NCBI GenBank assembly: GCA_021799935.1
Contig: JAJYZM010000092.1
Coordinates: 1 to 5,310 of the forward strand
Length of the DNA stretch: 5,310 nt
Reading direction: 5' to 3'
From: a bacterium
Lineage (GTDB): Bacteria; SZUA-79; Acidulodesulfobacterales; Acidulodesulfobacteraceae
Made by a program: the position numbers and the translations under genes. Within the stretch, counting starts at the first letter, position 1. The number at the start of each line of letters is the position of its first letter. Below, one piece after another: positions 1 through 5,310 of this stretch. The notes under the pieces are model-generated. The model was given only the letters and a program-made list of their open reading frames with translations. It did not search any database and was not told where the DNA came from.

Positions 1-22
1 TTTTTCTGTATGTTGAACTTTT

Positions 23-1321
23 TTATAATTTTGCGTTATGCTGAATCACCGAAAGCGCCGCGGACGTAGCCGATTGGCCGGACATATAAACGTCCAAAGG
101 AAACTTTGCTACCCCTGCGGAGAAAATGCCGCCCTCATAATTTTCGTTAAATATAAATCCGTTTTCGTCTATATCTATTTTTATGTCGCCGCCTATTTTA
201 ATTTCTTTTAAATCGTCCTTGATATTCGGATACATGCCTGCCGCAAGAACTACCATTTCAGCCCTGAATTTGTTCTTTTTTCCGGAAAGCATATCTTCCA
301 CGTCTAACAACAGGTCACCTGTCGCATGGTCCTCGGATATTTTTCCGACTACACCTTTGTTAAATTTAATATTTTTATCGATTTGCGCTTTATTGAGGAA
401 ATTTTCGTATCTTCCCGGGGTTCTTAAATCTATATAAAAAATAGTAGGGGAAGAGGCGGGATTTTTATCCCTTAAATAAAGGGCTTGTTTTAACGATGCC
501 ATACAGCATATTGCCGAACAGTACGGAAGATGATTTTCGTTTCTCGAACCCGCGCATTGTATAAACGCAACGTTCGTTACTTCCTTGTTATCCGACGGCC
601 TCACGATTTTGCCGCCGGTAGGACCGTTATCTGCGGCTAGCCTTTCCATCATAACGTTGGTAATAACGTTTCTAAATTTTCCGAATCCTAAGTTTTCTAA
701 TTTTTCTACGTTATACGGCTTCCAGCCCGTCGCAAAAATAATATCCGAAACTTTTAGCTCTATTATATTTTCTTTGGCATTAAGATTTATTGCGTCATAG
801 CTGCAAACTTCTTCGCACTTTTTGCACGACGAGAATTTGCAGTAATTATCATCTACAGAATATTTTAAAGGAAATGTAGATAAAGCCGGCATATATATGG
901 CTTTCGTCGTATCCATGCCGTAGTTGAAATCGTTAGGCCTATCCTCCGGACAGACTTTGGCGCATTCGCCGCAAACGGTGCAATTATCGTTTATATATTG
1001 AGGTTTTTGGCGAATTTTAACTATGTATCCCGTTCCGTCCTTTTCCTTATTTATTTCTTCTACGACGGACGAAACTAAAAAATTTATATTGTCGTCGGCG
1101 GAAGACTTTATCCTCTTTGTATTTATTTCGAATCCGCAAAACGGCGGACACAGCTTTGGAAAATACTTATACATCTGGAGAACTCTGCCGCCTATATACG
1201 ATTTTTTTTCTACTATATATACTTTTTTGTTGACGGCTTCCGTAATTTCTAACGCGGCAGAAACGCCGCTGTGACCGCCGCCTATTATAAGTACGGGATT
1301 TTCATTATTTAACTCGCTCAA
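23..1321 (-). CDS. qmoA: Quinone-interacting membrane-bound oxidoreductase subunit A (HdrA-like)
   Basis: QmoA is a soluble FAD/iron-sulfur subunit related to heterodisulfide reductase HdrA. With QmoB and the membrane subunit QmoC it is thought to link quinols to AprBA. The 432-residue protein matches the usual QmoA size and is far shorter than methanogen HdrA. GGGHSG at residues 14-19 and Glu38 form the FAD-binding fold. Cys58 and Cys62 lie in the conserved stretch KLCPPFCGFEIN. Two ferredoxin-like cysteine sets follow: C114, C117, C120, C124 and C161, C166, C169, C173. A further Cys-rich stretch holds C256, C268, C272 and C273. ATGW (197-200) and AAGMYP (360-365) are flavin-domain motifs, and the C-terminal SAGVAKFPLD resembles known QmoA. 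There are no membrane segments. The start is TTG with GGAG 8 nt upstream; no in-frame ATG lies nearby. The 159-nt gap and hairpin before it suggest separate control from aprBA. Confidence 0.95.
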   Translation of the reverse strand: MSELNNENPVLIIGGGHSGVSAALEITEAVNKKVYIVEKKSYIGGRVLQMYKYFPKLCPPFCGFEINTKRIKSSADDNINFLVSSVVEEINKEKDGTGYIVKIRQKPQYINDNCTVCGECAKVCPEDRPNDFNYGMDTTKAIYMPALSTFPLKYSVDDNYCKFSSCKKCEEVCSYDAINLNAKENIIELKVSDIIFATGWKPYNVEKLENLGFGKFRNVITNVMMERLAADNGPTGGKIVRPSDNKEVTNVAFIQCAGSRNENHLPYCSAICCMASLKQALYLRDKNPASSPTIFYIDLRTPGRYENFLNKAQIDKNIKFNKGVVGKISEDHATGDLLLDVEDMLSGKKNKFRAEMVVLAAGMYPNIKDDLKEIKIGGDIKIDIDENGFIFNENYEGGIFSAGVAKFPLDVYMSGQSATSAALSVIQHNAKL

Positions 1322-1329
1322 CTTTAAAT

Positions 1330-1333
1330 CTCC
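1330..1333 (-). promoter_or_regulatory. Ribosome binding site supporting the TTG start of qmoA
   Basis: The minus strand reads GGAG, ATTTAAAG, TTG. The 8-nt spacing supports TTG at 1321-1319 as the start. The nearby ATG at 1335 is in another frame and meets a stop after three codons. Confidence 0.7.
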
Positions 1334-1406
1334 ATTGCTAAGTTTTTAATTAATATAAATATAAAAAAAGACGAATATTACGACTAAATATTATTAAATA
1401 ATTAAA

Positions 1407-1432
1407 CCCCTCCTCAATAAAATGAGGAGGGG
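1407..1432 (-). terminator. Strong hairpin after aprA (terminator or attenuator)
   Basis: A perfect 10-bp stem, CCCCTCCTCA (1407-1416) with TGAGGAGGGG (1423-1432), encloses a 6-nt loop. It begins 48 nt after the aprA stop. On the minus strand it is followed directly by TTTAATTATTTAAT, a T-rich but interrupted tract; on the plus strand no T-tract follows, so it is oriented for minus-strand transcription. It probably ends or reduces transcription after sat-aprBA, or protects the 3' end of that mRNA, with some read-through or a separate start for qmoA. Its right arm on the RNA reads GAGGAGGGG, but it is too far from qmoA to be its ribosome binding site. Confidence 0.75.
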
Positions 1433-1480
1433 AAAGATACGTAATTATATTAATTGTTACAGATAAACCTTAAATTCTAA

Positions 1481-3406
1481 CTAGTTTTTCGGAACTAATT
1501 CTATATAAGGTTTTTTAAACAATTCCGGCTGTCCGGTTGTTTTATTTATTTTAGAATTAACGAATACCTTCCAATTCTGTTCGTCAAGTTTCGGATGGTC
1601 GGTTCTGTAATAGAAGCCCGGGTATCTTGTTTCTTCTCTGAACAATACGTGCCTTAAATGAAGTTCTCCGACTATCGACCTGTGGTAATTTTCCCATGCT
1701 CTCATAAGCTCATGCAGGTTAGACGCGGCAAGTTTAGGAGCATCGTCTTTTAATCTGTTTAAAAGGTCTAAACCTCTTAAGAGATTGGCTTCGCTGGTCC
1801 TGTAGAATGTAGAAGTTCCGGCAACGTATTCATCCATAAGTTTATTTAATCTGAACAAGTAAAGTCTTGGCCTGATATAATTAGGATTTACATTAGGTTC
1901 GGTCGAATAATCTTTAAACTTTTCGAATGTAATCATTGGGCCGTATATTTTCTCGGCAAGGACTTTATTGTCGGTATGAACCGTAGGCGTATAGCCGGAG
2001 TCGTCCAATACGAACCTTACAGCAGATTTTGCAGCAATTCTTCCTTCGACGTATGAACCGGAAGAAAATTTATGTCCCGATGCTCCGACGCCGTCTCCGC
2101 CTGTGAAAAGTCCGTTTACGGTCGTCATGCGGTTGTAACCCCACTGATACTCTTTCGGAGCTAAATCTTCAGGCCCGGAGACCCACATTCCGCAGGCGCC
2201 CGAATGGGAACCTAAGAAATAAGGCTCTGTCGGCATAACTTCGGAATTTGTCTCTGCCGGATCTATATCCATTGCCGCCCATAATCCAGCCTGGGCAACG
2301 GTCATGTCAAGGAAATCTTCCCATGCGTCTGCTTCAAGAGATTTCTTTCTCTTCTCGGGAAGAGTTTCAAACAGCGTTTTAATTGCTCCGGACGTATTCA
2401 TATAGAAAGGTCCGTTTCCTTCCATCCAGTCTTTAAGCATAACATGGTTCCAGAGGCAGGTCGCGGGAACTTTTGCCAAACCGTAAGGTGCGTAATCCTG
2501 AAGCATATGTCCCCATTTCTGCATATAGTCTTCGCCGTGCGCATTTAAAACTCTCGATTTAAAGAGCGTGAACCATGCTCCTACCGGACCGTAGCCGTCC
2601 TTAAATCTGTTGGGCACGAACCTGTTTTCCATGGTGGTCATTTCCGCCCCGGCTTGATAGCCCATAGCGTATGTAGAACCGGCGTTCCATATGGCATACC
2701 ATGTTCTGCCCATACCTTCAGCCTGAGACCTCGGCCTGAAAACGTTGACCGTTCCTCCGCAAGCCATAATTACCGCTTTAGCTTTAAATATGTAAATCTT
2801 GGCCTCTCTTAAGCTGAATCCGATCGCTCCGGCAACTCTGTTTTCATGCTTTTCATCCATAAGGAGCTCTGTTATAAATACTCTTTCTAAGATGTTTTCT
2901 TCGCCGAGAGCTTTTCTTGCGGCTTCCGCAACCAATACCTTATAAGATTCGCCGTGAATCATTATCTGCCATCTGCCTGCTCTGAGCGGTCTTGCGCCTT
3001 CGGCGATTGACCTTGTATCTTCTTCGTCTTCTTTGAATATCGGAAGGCCGAATTTCTCGAAGAGCTGGACGGTAGAATCTACGTGCCTGCCGGTATCATA
3101 GATAAGGTCTTCCCTGACTATACCCATAAGGTCGTTGGCGACGTGTTTAACGTAATCTTCAGGAGTGTTGTCTCCAAGATACGTATTAATAGCGGATAAT
3201 CCCATAGCGACGGCGCCGCTTCTTTCGATTGAAGCTTTTTCGACCATCGTTATTTTCATATCTTTAGGCGCCCATTTTTTTATTTCGAATGCGGCTCCGC
3301 ATCCTACCATACCGCCGCCGACGATTAGGACGTCGGTATTAACTTCTTCTATGGTATAGTTGTTTAAAACATCGGTGCTTGTCATTGAACCTTTCATTTC
3401 AGCCAT
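1481..3406 (-). CDS. aprA: Adenylylsulfate reductase alpha subunit (FAD flavoprotein)
   Basis: AprA is the catalytic subunit of dissimilatory APS reductase. It binds FAD and reduces APS to sulfite and AMP (or the reverse), receiving electrons through AprB. It belongs to the fumarate reductase/succinate dehydrogenase flavoprotein family. The 641-residue protein is close to the length of known AprA. The dinucleotide-binding motif GGGMVG is at residues 30-35, with the ribose-binding acidic residue at Glu56 (MVEK). Asn74, Trp236, Arg267 and His401 fall in the contexts of the Archaeoglobus active-site residues Asn74, Trp234, Arg265 and His398, by eye rather than by alignment. HGESYK (151-156) and GGDGVGASGHKFSSG (436-450) are typical conserved stretches. 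It has no signal peptide, so it is cytoplasmic. The ATG is supported by GAGGA about 9 nt upstream; Met4 and Met8 are less well placed. The stop is TAG, and a strong hairpin follows. Confidence 0.98.
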   Translation of the reverse strand: MAEMKGSMTSTDVLNNYTIEEVNTDVLIVGGGMVGCGAAFEIKKWAPKDMKITMVEKASIERSGAVAMGLSAINTYLGDNTPEDYVKHVANDLMGIVREDLIYDTGRHVDSTVQLFEKFGLPIFKEDEEDTRSIAEGARPLRAGRWQIMIHGESYKVLVAEAARKALGEENILERVFITELLMDEKHENRVAGAIGFSLREAKIYIFKAKAVIMACGGTVNVFRPRSQAEGMGRTWYAIWNAGSTYAMGYQAGAEMTTMENRFVPNRFKDGYGPVGAWFTLFKSRVLNAHGEDYMQKWGHMLQDYAPYGLAKVPATCLWNHVMLKDWMEGNGPFYMNTSGAIKTLFETLPEKRKKSLEADAWEDFLDMTVAQAGLWAAMDIDPAETNSEVMPTEPYFLGSHSGACGMWVSGPEDLAPKEYQWGYNRMTTVNGLFTGGDGVGASGHKFSSGSYVEGRIAAKSAVRFVLDDSGYTPTVHTDNKVLAEKIYGPMITFEKFKDYSTEPNVNPNYIRPRLYLFRLNKLMDEYVAGTSTFYRTSEANLLRGLDLLNRLKDDAPKLAASNLHELMRAWENYHRSIVGELHLRHVLFREETRYPGFYYRTDHPKLDEQNWKVFVNSKINKTTGQPELFKKPYIELVPKN

Positions 3407-3415
3407 AACAATTTA

Positions 3416-3420
3416 TCCTC
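3416..3420 (-). promoter_or_regulatory. Ribosome binding site of aprA
   Basis: The minus strand reads GAGGA, then about 9 nt, then ATG at 3406. This is good spacing for the first of three in-frame Met codons (residues 1, 4 and 8). Confidence 0.7.
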
Positions 3421-3474
3421 GCAATTTATAAATTATTTTAATTTAAAAAATAAACATTACCAGCATTTTATCGT

Positions 3475-3909
3475 TTATTTCTTCGGAACGGTAAGTTCGA
3501 TTCCGAGTTCGTCGCATAAACGCTCGTCTTTTAAATTCCCCTGATTAACTTCGGCAATTCCCTGATACGGGTCGATACCGCCTTCGGGAGTAGTCCTGAT
3601 AGGGAATTTAAATCTTTTAATTTTACCGTTTCTGAATTTGACCGTCCACATAATAGAATCCGAACCGCGCATCGGAATAACCGAAGAACCCAACGGCGCG
3701 AAATCTTGATATGCTCTCACTTCTATAGCAGACTGAGGACAAATTTTAACACAGCTGTAGCACTCCCAGCACTGGTCCGGCTCCTGGTTGTAAGCCTTCA
3801 TAATGTCCTTGTTAAGAACCATGAGGTCGTTAGGACAGATATACTGGCATGCAGTCTTATCCCTTCCCTTACAACCGTCGCATTTTTCCGTAATTACAAA
3901 ACTTGGCAT
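3475..3909 (-). CDS. aprB: Adenylylsulfate reductase beta subunit (ferredoxin-like)
   Basis: AprB is the electron-transfer subunit of APS reductase. It carries two [4Fe-4S] clusters that pass electrons to the FAD of AprA. Counting from the start chosen here, the 144-residue protein has cluster cysteines C10, C13, C21 and C25 (the last followed by Pro), with the family's longer spacing between the second and third, and a second set C47, C50, C53 and C57. Trp48 matches the tryptophan placed between the clusters in the Archaeoglobus enzyme. The region after about residue 65 is the tail that wraps around AprA in known structures; it looks on the short side compared with Desulfovibrio AprB. The frame is open to an ATG at 3915, but GAGGAGG would then sit only 1 nt from it. 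The ATG at 3909 has 7-nt spacing and gives the usual family N-terminus MPSFV. The gene lies 68 nt upstream of aprA. Confidence 0.96.
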   Translation of the reverse strand: MPSFVITEKCDGCKGRDKTACQYICPNDLMVLNKDIMKAYNQEPDQCWECYSCVKICPQSAIEVRAYQDFAPLGSSVIPMRGSDSIMWTVKFRNGKIKRFKFPIRTTPEGGIDPYQGIAEVNQGNLKDERLCDELGIELTVPKK

Positions 3910-3916
3910 TTTCATA

Positions 3917-3923
3917 CCTCCTC
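3917..3923 (-). promoter_or_regulatory. Ribosome binding site that decides the aprB start
   Basis: The minus strand reads GAGGAGG, T, ATGAAA, ATG. The first ATG is 1 nt from this strong Shine-Dalgarno sequence and the second, two codons in, is 7 nt away. Normal spacing therefore favours the second ATG, at 3909-3907. Confidence 0.85.
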
Positions 3924-3953
3924 ATTAATATATTATTTTTATATATAAAACGA

Positions 3954-3985
3954 TATATTATCCGCATCGTAAGCGGAATAATATA
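3954..3985 (-). terminator. Bulged hairpin in the sat-aprB gap
   Basis: Positions 3954-3965 pair with 3973-3985, leaving one unpaired base at 3978. This gives 12 bp: a GC-rich inner part (TCCGC/GCGGA) and an AT outer part around a 7-nt loop. The hairpin begins 25 nt after the sat stop. On the minus strand it is followed by TCGTTTTATATATA, a short and interrupted T-tract. It could be a weak or partial terminator, or an mRNA processing or stabilising element that lets aprBA be expressed differently from sat. The pairing is seen; the function is inferred. Confidence 0.45.
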
Positions 3986-4010
3986 AAATTAATCCGGTTT
4001 ATAACAGAAA

Positions 4011-5234
4011 TTAAATTTCTCCTTTCGCCGCTTTGTGGAGCTTAATTTCTACTTTGTCTTCTTTAGCGAGCGAAGCGTAATAATCTTTTAATATAGATAA
4101 AACCTCCGGCCTCGAAAAGTGGTCGGGGACTTCCTGTCCTTCGGATAACAGTTTTCTAAGCATCGTACCGCTTAAGGTCAGCCTGTTTTCTTTAGGGTGG
4201 GGGCATGTTCTTGTAGATGCCATACCGTCGCACTTATGGCAGTAAAACGTCAAGTCCATTTTTAAAGGCTTTAATTCAAGAGCATTTTTTGGGATTTCGT
4301 CGAATATCTTGTGGGCATCGAAAGGTCCATAGTAGTCGCCTACTCCCGCATGGTCTCTTCCGACGATAAGATGAGAACAGCCGTAATTCTGCCTGAAAAC
4401 GGCATGCAAAAGAGCTTCTCTCGGTCCCGCATATCTCATTTCCATAGGGTAACCTGCTTGAACGACTGTATTTTTGACAAAATATTTATCTATCAAAGTA
4501 TCTATGGCAACTGCCCTTACATTGGCCGGGATATCGCCGGGTTTCAATTTGCCGACCAGCTGGTGTATGAGAACGCCGTCTGTAGTTTCCACGGCAACCT
4601 TGGCAAGATATTCATGCGAGCGGTGCATAGGATTCCTTGTTTGGAATGCCGCAACCGTGTTCCAGCCTTTTTCTTCGAATAATTTTCTTACTTCTGCCGG
4701 ACGCATATATATATCCTTGAACTCTTCGGGATAAGTGCTTTCGCTTAATACTTTTACTTTACCCGCGATATTGACGTCTCCCTGAGCCATAACCTTTTGA
4801 ACTCCGGGATGCTCCATATCGGTCGTTTTAAATATTTTTTGGCACTCATACGCCTTGTCTATAGAATATTTTTCGGATACGGCGATTATCCCTATAATTT
4901 CGGAGGTCTCAAAATCGACAAGCGCGACTTCCTCGCCTATTTTAATTTCGTCGGATAATTCTTTTGTGGCGGAAAGAGTAATGGGTATAGGCCAGAAAGT
5001 TCCGTCTGCCATAGTGTAGTTATCCACGACGCCCTGCCAGTCTTTTTTCCCCATAAATCCTTCCAGCGGAGTAAATGCGCCTATTCCTAGCATTATTAAA
5101 TCCGATGTTTCCCTTGAAGTCATAGGCAATTTTTTAAGATTTTTTGCCTTTTCTTTTGCCTCTTTAAGTTCATTGCCGGACAAAAGCAGAGGTTTTAATT
5201 TTTTTTCTTTACCGTGCGGATTTACTAATGCCAT
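4011..5234 (-). CDS. sat: Dissimilatory ATP sulfurylase (sulfate adenylyltransferase)
   Basis: This cytoplasmic enzyme forms APS and pyrophosphate from sulfate and ATP, the first step of dissimilatory sulfate reduction (reversed in sulfur oxidisers). The 407-residue protein has the N-terminal PUA-like region and then the catalytic domain. The nucleotide-binding motif [10 protein letters not shown] is at residues 198-207, VGRDHAG at 291-297 and SGTMLR at 355-360. Cysteines 332, 335 and 344, followed closely by His346, resemble the zinc site known in some bacterial and archaeal Sat proteins; the fourth ligand is my inference. There is no C-terminal APS-kinase domain, so the length fits the single-function, homo-oligomeric form. 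The ATG start is supported by GGAGGG 5 nt upstream. It is the first gene of the visible cluster, and a 101-nt gap separates it from aprB. The stop is TAA. The family assignment is secure. Confidence 0.97.
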   Translation of the reverse strand: MALVNPHGKEKKLKPLLLSGNELKEAKEKAKNLKKLPMTSRETSDLIMLGIGAFTPLEGFMGKKDWQGVVDNYTMADGTFWPIPITLSATKELSDEIKIGEEVALVDFETSEIIGIIAVSEKYSIDKAYECQKIFKTTDMEHPGVQKVMAQGDVNIAGKVKVLSESTYPEEFKDIYMRPAEVRKLFEEKGWNTVAAFQTRNPMHRSHEYLAKVAVETTDGVLIHQLVGKLKPGDIPANVRAVAIDTLIDKYFVKNTVVQAGYPMEMRYAGPREALLHAVFRQNYGCSHLIVGRDHAGVGDYYGPFDAHKIFDEIPKNALELKPLKMDLTFYCHKCDGMASTRTCPHPKENRLTLSGTMLRKLLSEGQEVPDHFSRPEVLSILKDYYASLAKEDKVEIKLHKAAKGEI

Positions 5235-5239
5235 ATTGT

Positions 5240-5245
5240 CCCTCC
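5240..5245 (-). promoter_or_regulatory. Ribosome binding site of sat
   Basis: The minus strand reads GGAGGG, then ACAAT, then ATG. This is a strong Shine-Dalgarno match with 5-nt spacing, and it fixes the sat start at 5234. Confidence 0.85.
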
Positions 5246-5263
5246 AGAATGAATTATTATTGC

Positions 5264-5288
5264 GATTTTTAGGATTTTAAGATTTTAG
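5264..5288. repeat. Three short tandem GATTTT repeats upstream of sat
   Basis: The plus strand reads GATTTTTAG, GATTTTAA and GATTTTAG back to back, a three-unit repeat with an 8-9 nt period about 30-55 nt upstream of the sat start. It lies in the 5' leader region of the cluster. It could be an operator, but in DNA this AT-rich it may be chance. I recognise no known regulator site in it. Confidence 0.35.
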
Positions 5289-5299
5289 CTCTTAATTTA

Positions 5300-5305
5300 A
5301 TTCTA
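5300..5305 (-). promoter_or_regulatory. Possible -10 element upstream of sat
   Basis: The minus strand reads TAGAAT, a five-of-six match to the sigma-70 -10 consensus, about 65 nt before the sat ATG. A matching -35 element would fall outside the window, so it cannot be tested here. AT-rich DNA yields such matches often. If real, the repeats at 5264-5288 would lie in the transcribed leader. Confidence 0.2.
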
Positions 5306-5310
5306 TATAT

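Noticed and set aside
183..1274. Plus-strand open frames of 71-84 codons inside qmoA
   Set aside because: They are antisense shadows. The minus-strand frame carries all the QmoA motifs, and the plus-strand products are hydrophobic or serine-rich, as expected from reverse-complement coding DNA.
1324..1335. Three-codon open frame (ATG GAG ATT TAA) just before qmoA
   Set aside because: It is too short to call a leader peptide, has no separate ribosome binding site, and overlaps the GGAG used by qmoA.
3165..3359. 64-codon plus-strand frame over the start of aprA
   Set aside because: It lies antisense to the conserved FAD-binding region of aprA, and I see no independent evidence for it.
3433..3453. 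AT-only inverted repeat (TTATTTT/AAAATAA) in the aprB-aprA gap
   Set aside because: The 7-bp stem has no G-C pair and would be unstable. Such pairings are expected by chance in DNA this AT-rich.
3706..3948. 80-codon plus-strand frame over the start of aprB
   Set aside because: It is antisense to the cysteine-rich ferredoxin region and runs into the AT-rich gap. It has no recognisable product.
4311..4734. Overlapping open frames of 123 and 86 codons on the plus strand inside sat
   Set aside because: They run antisense to a well-conserved gene whose frame is clearly the coding one, and their translations resemble no family I recognise. They are shadow frames.

Overview
The window is a compact dissimilatory sulfur-metabolism locus. 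All four genes lie on the minus strand, so transcription runs from right to left in window coordinates: sat (ATP sulfurylase), aprB and aprA (the two subunits of adenylylsulfate reductase), then qmoA (FAD/iron-sulfur subunit of the Qmo complex). Every gene is full length and intact. No RNA gene, mobile element, CRISPR array or broken gene was found. The DNA is AT-rich, especially in the gaps between genes, and the ribosome binding sites are bacterial GGAGG-type.

Layout: positions 5235-5310 are a leader upstream of sat, with a short run of GATTTT-type repeats and a weak -10-like element. Sat is followed by a 101-nt gap holding a bulged 12-bp hairpin, then aprB. A 68-nt AT-rich gap separates aprB from aprA. 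A 159-nt gap after aprA holds a perfect 10-bp GC-rich hairpin oriented as a minus-strand terminator or attenuator, then comes qmoA, which starts at TTG. Only 22 nt remain beyond qmoA, so any qmoB and qmoC would be outside the window.

How the genes work together: Sat activates sulfate with ATP to adenosine 5'-phosphosulfate (APS). AprBA reduces APS to sulfite and AMP, with FAD in AprA and two [4Fe-4S] clusters in AprB. QmoA belongs to the Qmo complex, which is thought to link the membrane quinone pool to AprBA. The set is typical of anaerobic bacteria that reduce sulfate, but the same enzymes can run in reverse in sulfur oxidisers and also occur in sulfur disproportionators. Having qmoA next to apr, rather than aprM, favours a reducer or a Chlorobi-like oxidiser, but dsrAB is not in view and direction cannot be settled here. 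An AT-rich sulfate-reducing lineage (for example a deltaproteobacterial/Desulfobacterota or Thermodesulfovibrio-like group) is plausible; I cannot name a genus.

I do not see a previously undescribed system. The points most worth checking are the corrected aprB start (position 3909 rather than 3915), the strong hairpin splitting sat-aprBA from qmoA, and the smaller hairpin between sat and aprB.
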